A stretch of 42,150 nucleotides of DNA, taken from contig CAJVWU010000031.1 in assembly GCA_913009755.1 (NCBI GenBank), forward strand, positions 1 to 42,150, written 5' to 3'. Within the stretch, counting starts at the first letter, position 1. Each line of letters begins with the position of its first letter. A program made the translations under genes and the position numbers. The notes beneath the pieces are model-generated. The model was not told where the DNA came from and searched no databases. It saw only the letters and a program-made list of their open reading frames with translations. Below are positions 34,057 through 41,917 of the stretch, in pieces. Source of the DNA: an uncultured Bacteroidia bacterium. Lineage in GTDB: Bacteria > Bacteroidota > Bacteroidia > Bacteroidales > F082.

Positions 34057-34773
34057 TTATAATTTCAGCAAATCCCCCATCGTAAACACCCCTTTTTTGT
34101 CAACCAGAAACTCCGCAGCCAGCACAGCACCGAGAGCAAACCCACTCCGGTTTTTAGCTTCGTGTTTCAATGTGATCCGGTCAGCATCCGACTCGTAGAT
34201 CACGGCATGTATTCCGGGCACTTCCCCCTCACGAAAAGAGATCACAGGTAATTCATCGGGTTTGTCCGATTGGCAGTTAACCCATTTTTTAAGATTATCA
34301 TTGTTATTGATAATGCCTTCGGCCACCCTGACGGCTGTCCCGCTGGGAGCATCCAGTTTATGGATATGGTGCGTTTCCTCAATGTGCATACGGTATCCTT
34401 CCACACCTGCCATTATGTGCGCAAGCTGTTCGTTGACCCTGAAAAACAGGTTAACGCCAATACTGAAATTGGGGGCATAAAACAGGGCAGCATTTTTTTC
34501 AGCACAAACCTTTTTTACTTCATTCATCCGGCCGTACCATCCTGTAGTGCCTGTAACGATGGGCAATCCGAGATTAAAACAACGGTAAATGTTGTCAACT
34601 GCAACAGCAGGCATGCTAAAATCAATGACCACATCTGCATTTTCTATCTTTATTTTAAATTTATTCCAGTCGTCATTCCTGTCCGGTTTTGCAACAATGA
34701 TATGATGACGCAACGAAGCGGTTTTATCAACCTCTTTGCCCATCTTTCCATACCCTGAAATAACAATCTTCAT
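34057..34773 (-). CDS. dapB: 4-hydroxy-tetrahydrodipicolinate reductase DapB
   Basis: DapB catalyses the NAD(P)H-dependent reduction step of the lysine and diaminopimelate pathway, which feeds peptidoglycan synthesis. The 238 residues start with the Rossmann motif GYGKMG (residues 7-12). The catalytic and substrate loop ETHHIHKLDAPSGTA holds the conserved histidine pair, Lys and SGT. It is slightly shorter than the roughly 270-residue enteric enzyme, as usual in Bacteroidota. It follows the DUF5683 gene by 10 bases in the parAB operon. Confidence 0.95.
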   Translation of the reverse strand: MKIVISGYGKMGKEVDKTASLRHHIIVAKPDRNDDWNKFKIKIENADVVIDFSMPAVAVDNIYRCFNLGLPIVTGTTGWYGRMNEVKKVCAEKNAALFYAPNFSIGVNLFFRVNEQLAHIMAGVEGYRMHIEETHHIHKLDAPSGTAVRVAEGIINNNDNLKKWVNCQSDKPDELPVISFREGEVPGIHAVIYESDADRITLKHEAKNRSGFALGAVLAAEFLVDKKGVFTMGDLLKL

Positions 34774-34783
34774 TTTCGCCGGT

Positions 34784-35389
34784 TTAAAATTTTAAAGTTA
34801 CCCTGATCCCGTTATGAGCCGGCAATTCATTGGGTATATTAAAAGGCTGAATTACCGGTTCTACCTGTAAGGTCAGGTTGTCATCCACGTTCCAGTAATA
34901 AAGATTGGCATCAACCGCAGCATCCAGTATCTGCAGGATATACCATCCACCCATAATAATGAACGACAATTCCATATTTTTTCGATAATAATTAGTGATA
35001 GACAACAGGTCACTGGTTTTATATTTTTGAGCTAACGGATTATTACAGGTGAAATTATTATCATTATCCGCTTTTTCGGAACACATAAAAGCTTCTTTAT
35101 ATTTAAGATATTCTGTCCGGTTAGCAATGCCAAAATAGCCTGTAACAGCAAAGCCTGCATACACGATGGGCAATTTCCAGTATTTTTTGTTGTAAATCTG
35201 TCCGGCACTGGGCAGCAAAGCCCATAGTGTAGCTTTATGCGGTGAAGGCCACTGTTGCTTTGTTTTCTCTTTTTTCGGTTTTTCCTTTTTTTGTTTCTTC
35301 TGGGCAATAGCCGGCAAGGGCACAAGCATCACAACAAGCAGCAACAAAACCACCGGCCATAAAACAACTTGTCGGATTAAAGATTTCAC
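34784..35389 (-). CDS. DUF5683 domain membrane protein
   Basis: This 201-residue protein has an N-terminal signal or anchor helix (VVLWPVVLLLLVVMLVPLPAIAQ) and a Lys/Glu-rich linker. The DUF5683 core HKATLWALLPSAGQIYNKKYWKLPIVY (about residues 52-78) includes hydrophobic hairpins. The family is restricted to Bacteroidota and is usually found just behind parB, as here with a 9-base gap. The function is unknown. The position suggests a link to chromosome segregation or the envelope. Confidence 0.88.
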   Translation of the reverse strand: MKSLIRQVVLWPVVLLLLVVMLVPLPAIAQKKQKKEKPKKEKTKQQWPSPHKATLWALLPSAGQIYNKKYWKLPIVYAGFAVTGYFGIANRTEYLKYKEAFMCSEKADNDNNFTCNNPLAQKYKTSDLLSITNYYRKNMELSFIIMGGWYILQILDAAVDANLYYWNVDDNLTLQVEPVIQPFNIPNELPAHNGIRVTLKF

Positions 35390-35398
35390 GGGAGTTAT

Positions 35399-36292
35399 TT
35401 ATTCGTTCATCAACGAAATGATCTTATCCAATTCATTATCATTCCTGAAACTGATAACGATTGAGCCTTCCCCTTTATTGTTGCGCCTGAGGCTTACTTT
35501 TGCCCCGAATTTTTGGCTCAGGATGGCTGTGGTCTGTTTAAACCTGTCGGGGAGGCTCCTTTTTTTTCCGTGTACGATCATTGACTTTTTGCCGATCTTC
35601 CTCACTATCTCTTCCACCTGCCTCACATTCAGTCCGTTTTTGATAATCTGATCCAGTATTTTCAACTGTTCTTTTTCATTTCCCACCGCAATCATTGCAC
35701 GGGCATGGCCCATGGTGATAAAACCATCGCGCAGGGCTACCTGCACTTCGGGTGGCAGTTTCAGCAACCTCAGGAAATTGGTAATGGTCGTCCTGTTTTT
35801 GCCAATGCTTTTACTGAGTTGTTCCTGGGTAAGATCACATTCATCGAGCAGCCGCTGATAGCTTATGGCTACTTCGATGGCATTCAGGTTTTTCCGGTGT
35901 ACATTTTCGATGAGGGCAAGTTCAAGCATCTGTTCATCGTTGGCAATGCGGATAAATACCGGTATTTTTGCCAGCCCGGCCATGCGGGTTGCCCTCAGCC
36001 GGCGCTCACCCGAAATTAACTGGTATTTGTCATACCCCAGTTTTCGTACGGTAACCGGTTGAATAATTCCCTGCGCTTTGATGGAGTCAGCCATTTCGCG
36101 AAGGTGCATCTCATCAAAATCGGAGCGGGGCTGAAAAGGGTTGGTTTCAATTTTATCTATTTCGATTTCTGCAATGGCACCGGCAACATAACCTCCTGAA
36201 ATATCGGTTGAGGTGATGTCGGTATCAGGGCTTTGCAGAATGGCATCCAGTCCGCGTCCCAGGACTTTCTTTTTAGGCTTACCGTTGTTCAT
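35399..36292 (-). CDS. parB: Chromosome partitioning protein ParB
   Basis: This 297-residue CTP-dependent DNA clamp loads at parS. The N-terminal CTPase domain contains IETNPFQPR (about residues 50-58) and SGERRLRATR (about 93-102). The central helix-turn-helix includes LTQEQLSKSIGKNRTTITNFLRLLKLP and GHARAMIA, and a C-terminal dimerisation domain follows. It overlaps the end of parA by 14 bases, so translation is coupled. I found no canonical parS 16-mer in the window. Confidence 0.95.
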   Translation of the reverse strand: MNNGKPKKKVLGRGLDAILQSPDTDITSTDISGGYVAGAIAEIEIDKIETNPFQPRSDFDEMHLREMADSIKAQGIIQPVTVRKLGYDKYQLISGERRLRATRMAGLAKIPVFIRIANDEQMLELALIENVHRKNLNAIEVAISYQRLLDECDLTQEQLSKSIGKNRTTITNFLRLLKLPPEVQVALRDGFITMGHARAMIAVGNEKEQLKILDQIIKNGLNVRQVEEIVRKIGKKSMIVHGKKRSLPDRFKQTTAILSQKFGAKVSLRRNNKGEGSIVISFRNDNELDKIISLMNE

Positions 36293-37097
36293 CCGCTAAA
36301 TCAATTTGTTTTTCTGCATTGCTCATTCCCGTCATGTTGTTTTTCTGTAAAATCTCCCGTGCCAGGTTCAGGTAATTCACCGAACCCGTACTGGAAGCAT
36401 CATACATAATGATGGAACTGCCGTAGCTGGGGGCTTCGCCAAGCCGTGTGTTGCGGTGGATGATGGTGTCGAAAACCATCTGTTGAAAATGGGTCTTCAC
36501 CTCTTCCACCACCTGTTTCGAAAGGTTCAGCCTGACATCAAACATGGTAAGCAGGATGCCTTCGATGGACAAGTCGGGGTTCAGGCGGGTTTGAACGATC
36601 TTGATTGTATTCAGCAACTTCCCCAAGCCCTCAAGGGCAAAGTATTCACATTGAACGGGAATAATAACCGAGTCGGCGGCTGTTAACGCATTTATCGTGA
36701 TAAGGCCCAGTGAAGGGGAACAGTCAATGATGATAAAATCATATTCATCTTCTATTTTTTTCAGGGTACGGCGCATCATTTTTTCACGGTTGGGCATGTT
36801 GATGATCTCAATTTCAGCGCCAACAAGGTCAATGTGGGCAGGGATCAGGTAAAGGTTGGGTGTTTCCGTTTGAAGTGTTACATTCCGGGCATCAAGGTTA
36901 TCAATGATGCATTCATAAATACTCGTCTGGATGTTTTTCGGGTCGAAACCAATTCCTGATGTGGCATTAGCCTGTGGGTCAGCATCCACAAGCAAGGTTT
37001 TATACTCCAGTACCGCCAGGCTGGCAGCCAGGTTTATGGCGGTTGTTGTCTTGCCAACGCCCCCTTTCTGATTGGTTACTGCAATTGTCTTTCCCAT
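36279..37097 (-). CDS. parA: Chromosome partitioning ATPase ParA/Soj
   Basis: This 272-residue ATPase belongs to the deviant-Walker family and drives ParB-parS segregation on the nucleoid. The deviant P-loop KGGVGKTT is at residues 11-18. The signature DADPQANATSG (about 39-49) and the Walker B DFIIIDCSPSLGL (about 115-127) are intact. The length is that of chromosomal Soj proteins, which lack the N-terminal DNA-binding extension of plasmid ParA. It leads the parA-parB-DUF5683-dapB operon. Confidence 0.96.
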   Translation of the reverse strand: MGKTIAVTNQKGGVGKTTTAINLAASLAVLEYKTLLVDADPQANATSGIGFDPKNIQTSIYECIIDNLDARNVTLQTETPNLYLIPAHIDLVGAEIEIINMPNREKMMRRTLKKIEDEYDFIIIDCSPSLGLITINALTAADSVIIPVQCEYFALEGLGKLLNTIKIVQTRLNPDLSIEGILLTMFDVRLNLSKQVVEEVKTHFQQMVFDTIIHRNTRLGEAPSYGSSIIMYDASSTGSVNYLNLAREILQKNNMTGMSNAEKQIDLADEQR

Positions 37098-37131
37098 ATT
37101 TAATCCTTTTGTTTACTAATTTGGATACACA

Positions 37132-37160
37132 CAAAAATACAATTTTCAATCACCCGGGTG
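37132..37160 (-). promoter_or_regulatory. parAB promoter with an upstream palindrome
   Basis: On the minus strand 37139-37132 reads TATTTTTG, a perfect TAnnTTTG box 35 bases before parA. Just upstream, CACCCGGGTG at 37151-37160 is a perfect 10-bp palindrome overlapping the expected -33 region, a plausible operator. Confidence 0.5.
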
Positions 37161-37187
37161 TTTTGGCGATGAGGAAGTTTTCAACAA

Positions 37188-37231
37188 ACAAAAAGGCTTT
37201 TAACACAATGAATTAAACTATGCTAAAAGCC
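37188..37231 (-). terminator. Terminator of the DUF3276 gene
   Basis: On the minus strand GGCTTTTA (37231-37224) pairs with TAAAAGCC (37202-37195), with a 21-base loop. It is followed by a T-rich tract, TTTTTGTTT, at 37194-37186. It lies about 75 bases after the DUF3276 stop and before parA. Confidence 0.6.
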
Positions 37232-37305
37232 CCGGTTTAATAAATTCTCAGGACCATTTAAGTGGAAAAACCCCAACCCTGCCGGATGGTTATTCAGGAA
37301 ACGGG

Positions 37306-37680
37306 TTACTCTTTGCCCAAATCCTCAAATGTGACGTCCACTTCAGCTTTTCCATCTGTTTTTTCCGAAGACTCAGCCGGAGTTTCCTTATCGGTTTTCT
37401 CAGGTTCCGGTTCGGGCAATTCACCGGTTTCAATAAAATGCAATGCAGTTTCCAGTCCATCACGAAATTTATCAAAATCTTCCCGGTAAAGGAAAACCTT
37501 GTGCTTTTCGTAATAAAACTTTCCCTGCTCCGAATTAAAGCGACGCTTACTTTCGGTAATGGTAAGATAATATTCATCGCTTTTGGTTGCTTTTACGTCA
37601 AAGAAATAGGTCCTTTTGCCTGCCCTGACTACTTTGGAAAAAATGTCTTCTCTTCTTTCCCTGGTTTCTTTTTCATCCAT
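37306..37680 (-). CDS. DUF3276 PUR-alpha-like nucleic-acid-binding protein
   Basis: This 124-residue protein of a Bacteroidota/spirochaete family has a PUR-alpha-type beta-sheet fold. The conserved core is about residues 10-85: FSKVVRAGKRTYFFDVKATKSDEYYLTITESK followed by YEKHKVFLYREDFDKFRDGL. The acidic tail (about 88-124), rich in Glu, Pro and Lys, is probably disordered. Structural relatives bind single-stranded DNA or RNA, but the cellular role is not known. It is transcribed alone. Confidence 0.9.
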   Translation of the reverse strand: MDEKETRERREDIFSKVVRAGKRTYFFDVKATKSDEYYLTITESKRRFNSEQGKFYYEKHKVFLYREDFDKFRDGLETALHFIETGELPEPEPEKTDKETPAESSEKTDGKAEVDVTFEDLGKE

Positions 37681-37722
37681 CCTGCCTTGAATCGTTTTTT
37701 TTGGTTTGAAAGCTTAATAAAA

Positions 37723-37730
37723 CAAAAATA
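37723..37730 (-). promoter_or_regulatory. -7 box of the DUF3276 gene
   Basis: On the minus strand this reads TATTTTTG, a perfect match about 43 bases before the start. The 361-base gap from 37681 to 38041 holds this promoter and the divergent E2 promoter. Nothing else is recognised in it. Confidence 0.5.
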
Positions 37731-37953
37731 TAAATTCTTTAAAAAAATCTGCAATCAATGGGAAATTTCTTTAAAAAGTTTAGGAATGAACCCTTTACAT
37801 TATCTGTTATTTTTTAGCTGACGATTTTATAAAATATGCTGTTTGTTATTATGAACCAGGATGTTAAGTTTAATCATCCAAAAGGAAAAAGGACAAGGTT
37901 CTGGTTATTATCGTGAATTCAATTTAGATTTATTCCACATAATAAAAAATGGC

Positions 37954-37961
37954 TACTTTTG
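37954..37961 (+). promoter_or_regulatory. -7 box of the E2 acyltransferase gene
   Basis: TACTTTTG followed by C is a perfect TAnnTTTG box, with a leader of about 75 bases before the ATG at 38042. Confidence 0.55.
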
Positions 37962-38041
37962 CACTTTGGAATCCGGTCGGCAGTTTTTCTGCAAAACGGG
38001 TTGAAAAAAAATACAATTAATGATCATTGAAAACAAACAGG

Positions 38042-39349
38042 ATGGCCAGGTTTGAAATTATCATGCCCAAATTGGGCGAAAGCATCATAGAAGCTACCAT
38101 TACCCGCTGGATCAAAGAAATCGGGGACACTGTGGAAGAAGATGAATCCATCATTGAAATTGCCACCGATAAAGTGGACTCTGAAATCCCCAGCCCTGTG
38201 GATGGCATCCTGATTGAAAGATTATTTAACGAAGGGGATGTAGTACCTGTAGGAAAAGTTATTGCCATTCTTAAAACAGAAGGTGAGGAAACACAGGCTG
38301 TCGGTCAGGATATTCAGGTCGCGGAATTGAAGGAGGAGCCCAAAGATGAAACGGCGGATAAAAAAGAAGAAGTAAAAACATCCGAACCGGTTGTCAAAAC
38401 TGAAAAGGCTTCCGGGGATTTCTCCTCTTCTACCCGTTTTTATTCGCCGTTGGTTAAGAGCATAGCCAAAACCGAAAACATCAGTGTTGCCGAACTGGAC
38501 AGTATGCAGGGAAGTGGAAAAGACGGACGCGTCACCAAAGCGGATGTCCTGGCATACCTTGAAAAAAGAAGCCTCTCCCCTGCCGCAACGGCTAAATCGT
38601 CAGAGCCTTCCATTACGCTTCCCCCGGTTAATACAATGGAAGGGGATCAGATTGTTGAAATGGACCGCATGCGCAAAATGATTGCTGACCACATGGTGAT
38701 GTCGAAACAGATATCGCCGCACGTAACCTCTTTCATTGACGTGGACGTTACCCGGGTTGTCAACTGGCGGAACAAGGTAAGAGACACCTTCCTGAAACGG
38801 GAAGGCGAAAAGCTGACCTTTACCCCAATATTTATTGATGCCGCTGCCAAAGCCCTGAAAGACTACCCGCAGGTCAATGCCTCGGTGGACGGATACAACA
38901 TCATTTACCGGAAAAATATAAACATCGGGATGGCCACAGCACTTAAAAACGGAAACCTGATTGTTCCCGTCATCAAAAATGCCGATGAAAAAAGCCTTAT
39001 CGGTCTTGTAAAAACCGTGAATGATCTGGCCTCAAGGGCAAGGGCCAACAGGCTGAATCCCGATGAAGTTGCCGAAGGTACATTCACGACCACCAATTTC
39101 GGATCATTCGACAGCCTGACCGGTACACCCATCATCAACCAGCCACAGGTGGCCATACTGGGCATCGGGGCCATTCGCAAAAAACCCGTGGTTTTGGAAA
39201 CAGACCAGGGCGATGTGATTGCCATCCGGCACATTATGATCCTCTCATTGGCTTATGACCACCGGGTGGTGGACGGGGCACTGGGCGGGATGTACATCCG
39301 GAGGGTGAAAGAATTGCTGGAGAACTTTAGTGAGGATACGGTGATTTAA
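38042..39349 (+). CDS. 2-oxo acid dehydrogenase E2 (dihydrolipoyl acyltransferase)
   Basis: This 435-residue core subunit has a single lipoyl domain (residues 1-80) with Lys44 in TDKVDSEIP as the lipoylation site. An acidic linker, the E3-binding domain (about 135-175, FYSPLVKSIAKTENISVAELD) and the catalytic CAT domain follow. The active-site motif is DHRVVDGALGG near residues 405-415. The architecture fits a pyruvate or branched-chain complex, and which one cannot be told without E1. No E1 or E3 gene is adjacent. The ATG at 38042 starts exactly at the lipoyl domain (MARFEIIMPKLGES), so an in-frame TTG five codons upstream was rejected. Confidence 0.93.
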   Translation: MARFEIIMPKLGESIIEATITRWIKEIGDTVEEDESIIEIATDKVDSEIPSPVDGILIERLFNEGDVVPVGKVIAILKTEGEETQAVGQDIQVAELKEEPKDETADKKEEVKTSEPVVKTEKASGDFSSSTRFYSPLVKSIAKTENISVAELDSMQGSGKDGRVTKADVLAYLEKRSLSPAATAKSSEPSITLPPVNTMEGDQIVEMDRMRKMIADHMVMSKQISPHVTSFIDVDVTRVVNWRNKVRDTFLKREGEKLTFTPIFIDAAAKALKDYPQVNASVDGYNIIYRKNINIGMATALKNGNLIVPVIKNADEKSLIGLVKTVNDLASRARANRLNPDEVAEGTFTTTNFGSFDSLTGTPIINQPQVAILGIGAIRKKPVVLETDQGDVIAIRHIMILSLAYDHRVVDGALGGMYIRRVKELLENFSEDTVI

Positions 39350-39367
39350 TTTCCCCCTGTTTCCCCT

Positions 39368-39391
39368 GTTGTTGGTATCCTTACCAACAAC
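39368..39391 (+). terminator. Hairpin terminator after the E2 gene
   Basis: GTTGTTGGTA (39368-39377) pairs perfectly with TACCAACAAC (39382-39391) over a TCCT tetraloop, 19 bases after the stop. T-rich sequence follows but no clean T-run, so termination may be partial. Confidence 0.65.
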
Positions 39392-39494
39392 CTCTCATTT
39401 TCCCAATTCTTTTTTACTCTAAATTTTTACTTCAAAAATTTACCACCGGACAACAAAACTTCATACTTTCGAAAAATCTTTTAAACCCAATTCA

Positions 39495-40304
39495 ATGGAC
39501 CTGAAACTAAAACGCCCCCTCGCCTTTTTCGACCTGGAAACCACCGGGCTGAATGTGGCCAAAGACCGTATCATTGAGATAAATATCCTGAAAATAAACA
39601 CCAACGGCACCACCGAAAGCAAGACATGGCTCGTAAACCCGGATTACCCGATTGCAATAGAAGCCACGGCTGTCCACGGCTTCACGATGGAGGACGTGAA
39701 AGACAAGCCCACCTTTAAGCAGGTTGCCCGCGAGATCAGTCATTTTCTGGAACACTGTGATCTTGCCGGATATAATTCGCTAAAATTTGATATCCCCCTG
39801 CTCACTGAGGAATTCCTGCGTGCCGGTGTTGATTTCGATGTAAAAAACCGCCGGTTGATAGATGTCCAGAATATATTTATGAAAATGGAACCCCGTACGC
39901 TGTCGGCTGCCAGCCGTTTTTTTCTGAACAAAGAGCACACCGGTGCACATTCGGCGGCGGCCGATGCACTGGCAACTTATGAAATCCTGAAAGCCCAGCT
40001 TGACAAATACAAAGATGTGGAAATCACCGACAAAGACGGAAACCCGGTTGTGCCGGTACAAAACGATGTGGAGGCACTGCACAATTTTTCATCGCACCAC
40101 CGCAATGCAGACCTGATGGGGCAGGTCATCTATAATAAAGAAGGTAAAGAAACTTTCAACTTTGGCAAACACAAAGGTAAAACGGTTGAGGAAGTCTTTG
40201 TCAAAGAACCGTCGTATTATGGCTGGATCATGAAAGCCGACTTTCCTTTGTTCACCAAGAACCTGATGACAAAAATTAAGCTGAGGATGAATCAGAAATC
40301 ATAA
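39495..40304 (+). CDS. DnaQ-like 3'-5' exonuclease with C-terminal DUF3820-like domain
   Basis: This 269-residue DEDDh-type exonuclease has motif I FFDLETTGL with Asp13 and Glu15. HGFTMEDV and the motif II region AGYNSLKFDIPLL (about residues 92-104) follow, then motif III HSAAADALATYEIL (about 152-165) with the catalytic His and Asp. It therefore probably trims DNA or RNA 3' ends. After about residue 215 a short module reads FNFGKHKGKTVEEV, matching the DUF3820 core that is also fused to exonucleases elsewhere. It is followed by the FAH gene after 10 bases. Confidence 0.9.
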   Translation: MDLKLKRPLAFFDLETTGLNVAKDRIIEINILKINTNGTTESKTWLVNPDYPIAIEATAVHGFTMEDVKDKPTFKQVAREISHFLEHCDLAGYNSLKFDIPLLTEEFLRAGVDFDVKNRRLIDVQNIFMKMEPRTLSAASRFFLNKEHTGAHSAAADALATYEILKAQLDKYKDVEITDKDGNPVVPVQNDVEALHNFSSHHRNADLMGQVIYNKEGKETFNFGKHKGKTVEEVFVKEPSYYGWIMKADFPLFTKNLMTKIKLRMNQKS

Positions 40305-40314
40305 CACAGAAAAT

Positions 40315-40926
40315 ATGAAGATCATTTGCATAGGCCGCAATTATGTTGAACATACCAAAGAATTAAAAAACCCGGTTCCCGAAAAGCCCGTCTTTTTCAT
40401 GAAACCCGACACGGCTTTGCTGCAAAAGAACAATCCGTTTTTTTACCCGGAGTTCTCAACCAATATACATTACGAAACCGAACTGGTCCTGAAAATCTCC
40501 CGCAACGGAAGACATATTGAAGAAAAGTTTGCCCGCAAATATTTTGACGAGATCGGCATTGGGATTGACTTCACCGCCCGTGACATCCAGGCCGAATGTA
40601 AGAAAAAAGGATTGCCCTGGGAAATTGCCAAGGCATTTGACCAGGCCGCACCGGTGGGAAAATTTCTGCCAAAAACTGATTTTCCCGATTTGGACAACAT
40701 CAATTTTCAATTGAAAATAAACGGTGAAGTCAGACAAACCGGGAACAGTAATGACATGATCTTCAGCTTTGACAACATCATTGCTTATCTTTCTAAATTC
40801 ATCACATTGAAAACCGGCGACCTGATCTTTACCGGAACTCCCGGAGGCGTTGGCCCCACTGCCATCAACGATCACTTTGAAGCATTTATTGAAGATGAAA
40901 AATTGCTTGAGTTTAATGTGAAGTAG
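40315..40926 (+). CDS. Fumarylacetoacetate hydrolase-family protein
   Basis: This 203-residue single-domain FAH fold resembles YcgM acylpyruvate hydrolases and oxaloacetate tautomerases. Conserved parts are CIGRNYVEHTKEL, FFMKPDTAL, the metal-binding acid pair in YETELVLKI, IGIDFTARDIQ, and LIFTGTPGGVGP near the end. Substrates are likely small oxo acids, but the exact reaction cannot be read from sequence. It forms a two-gene unit with the exonuclease, with no evident functional link. Confidence 0.9.
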   Translation: MKIICIGRNYVEHTKELKNPVPEKPVFFMKPDTALLQKNNPFFYPEFSTNIHYETELVLKISRNGRHIEEKFARKYFDEIGIGIDFTARDIQAECKKKGLPWEIAKAFDQAAPVGKFLPKTDFPDLDNINFQLKINGEVRQTGNSNDMIFSFDNIIAYLSKFITLKTGDLIFTGTPGGVGPTAINDHFEAFIEDEKLLEFNVK

Positions 40927-41000
40927 AATAAAATAAGAAGCCATCAGGAAATGACGGAATTCCTGCTTAGTATTTGTCACATTCCCGGGTTCTTGATTAC

Positions 41001-41193
41001 GCCCCGTTGGGGCTGGTATTATATTCCGTTATTACTCCACGGACTGTATCCGGCGGGGTTGATGACGGGCGCCCCGTTGGGGCTTGGGACTGCTTTTCGT
41101 TTATGTTCATGGGCTGTTCTCATGATTAATGATTATCGCCCGTGCGCATTCGGGGATGAATAGTCAGAATCCATTCCTGAGCCCCAACGGGAC
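41001..41193. repeat. REP/BIME-like hairpin cluster left of the transposase
   Basis: Hairpin A, GCCCCGTTGGGGC, occurs at 41001-41013 and 41071-41083. An inverted copy with one mismatch is at 41181-41193. Between the first two lies hairpin B, CGGACTGTATCCG (41040-41052). The spacing A to B to A is 39 and 31 bases. A degenerate B/A pair may lie near 41108-41155. The 295-base gap between the FAH gene and the transposase contains only these repeats. Confidence 0.8.
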
Positions 41194-41221
41194 GAAATCA
41201 GATCAGGTTATCGAAAAGCTG

Positions 41222-41674
41222 CTAATCCCAGACATACCGTTCATCATATTCAATCTCATATTTTTTCAGGAAACTACGGTACTCCTCTTTGAAAGACTTC
41301 TTTTTATGATGTTCTTCCTGATTAAGGATATAGTTTTTAACCACGTCTGTCTTTTTAGGATTGACCGAAAACCCTCCGTAGCCGTTTTGCCAGTAAAAAT
41401 TTTCGTACTGTCTTCCTTTTGTTTTCATCCATTTGGAAGAAGATGTTTTTATTTCTTCAACCAGTTTCATCAAAGCGATCTTTCGCGACAGCATACAAAG
41501 TATGTGAACATGGTTCCTGTACCCACCGACAATTACCGGATTGGACTCCAGATTTTTACACGTTCCGCCAAGATAGCTGAATAACTCATCCTGAATGTCT
41601 GCATCTATGAATGGATGCCGGTGTTTCGTACTGAATACGATGTGAATGTAGTTTTTTACTAATGATTGTGGCAT
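41222..41674 (-). CDS. tnpA: IS200/IS605-type Y1 transposase (TnpA, possible REP-associated)
   Basis: This 150-residue HUH endonuclease of the Y1 class is close to full family length. The HUH pair is His55-x-His57 in GGYRNHVHILC. The nucleophile is Tyr115 in VVKNYILNQEEHH. The start MPQSLVKNYIHIVFSTKHR is typical of the clade. No tnpB lies beside it, and no classical left and right element ends were recognised. GC-rich hairpin clusters flank it on both sides, which suggests either an IS200-like element or a RAYT-type enzyme acting on those repeats. Confidence 0.93.
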   Translation of the reverse strand: MPQSLVKNYIHIVFSTKHRHPFIDADIQDELFSYLGGTCKNLESNPVIVGGYRNHVHILCMLSRKIALMKLVEEIKTSSSKWMKTKGRQYENFYWQNGYGGFSVNPKKTDVVKNYILNQEEHHKKKSFKEEYRSFLKKYEIEYDERYVWD

Positions 41675-41708
41675 GATGGTATGGTTTTAATTCATGATTA
41701 CTGATTAC

Positions 41709-41859
41709 GCCCCTTTGGGGCTTTGATTATATTTTTATTTTACACTACGGACTACGTCCGCGGTTAATGATAAACGCCCCGTTGGGGCTTTGGTTTATTA
41801 TGTTTTTTACCCCATGGGCTGCGCCCACTGTTTATTTATGATATTTGCCCCTTTGGGGC
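41709..41859. repeat. REP/BIME-like hairpin cluster right of the transposase
   Basis: Hairpin A copies, GCCCCKTTGGGGC, lie at 41709-41721 (K=T), 41776-41788 (K=G) and 41847-41859 (K=T). Hairpin B copies lie between them: CGGACTACGTCCG (41748-41760) and GGGCTGCGCCC (41816-41826). The alternation A-B-A-B-A has steps of 39, 28, 40 and 31 bases, so a composite unit of about 70 bp is tandemly repeated. The 476-base stretch from 41675 to the window end holds no gene, only this cluster and the minisatellite. Confidence 0.85.
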
Positions 41860-41917
41860 TCTTGTCCGGGTTTCATTTCCGAATGTGAATTTAGGACAAA
41901 ACTTAAAAGCACCCAAC

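Noticed and set aside
41129-41584. 151-residue open frame on the plus strand
   Set aside because: It lies antisense to the Y1 transposase, whose catalytic residues are intact on the other strand.
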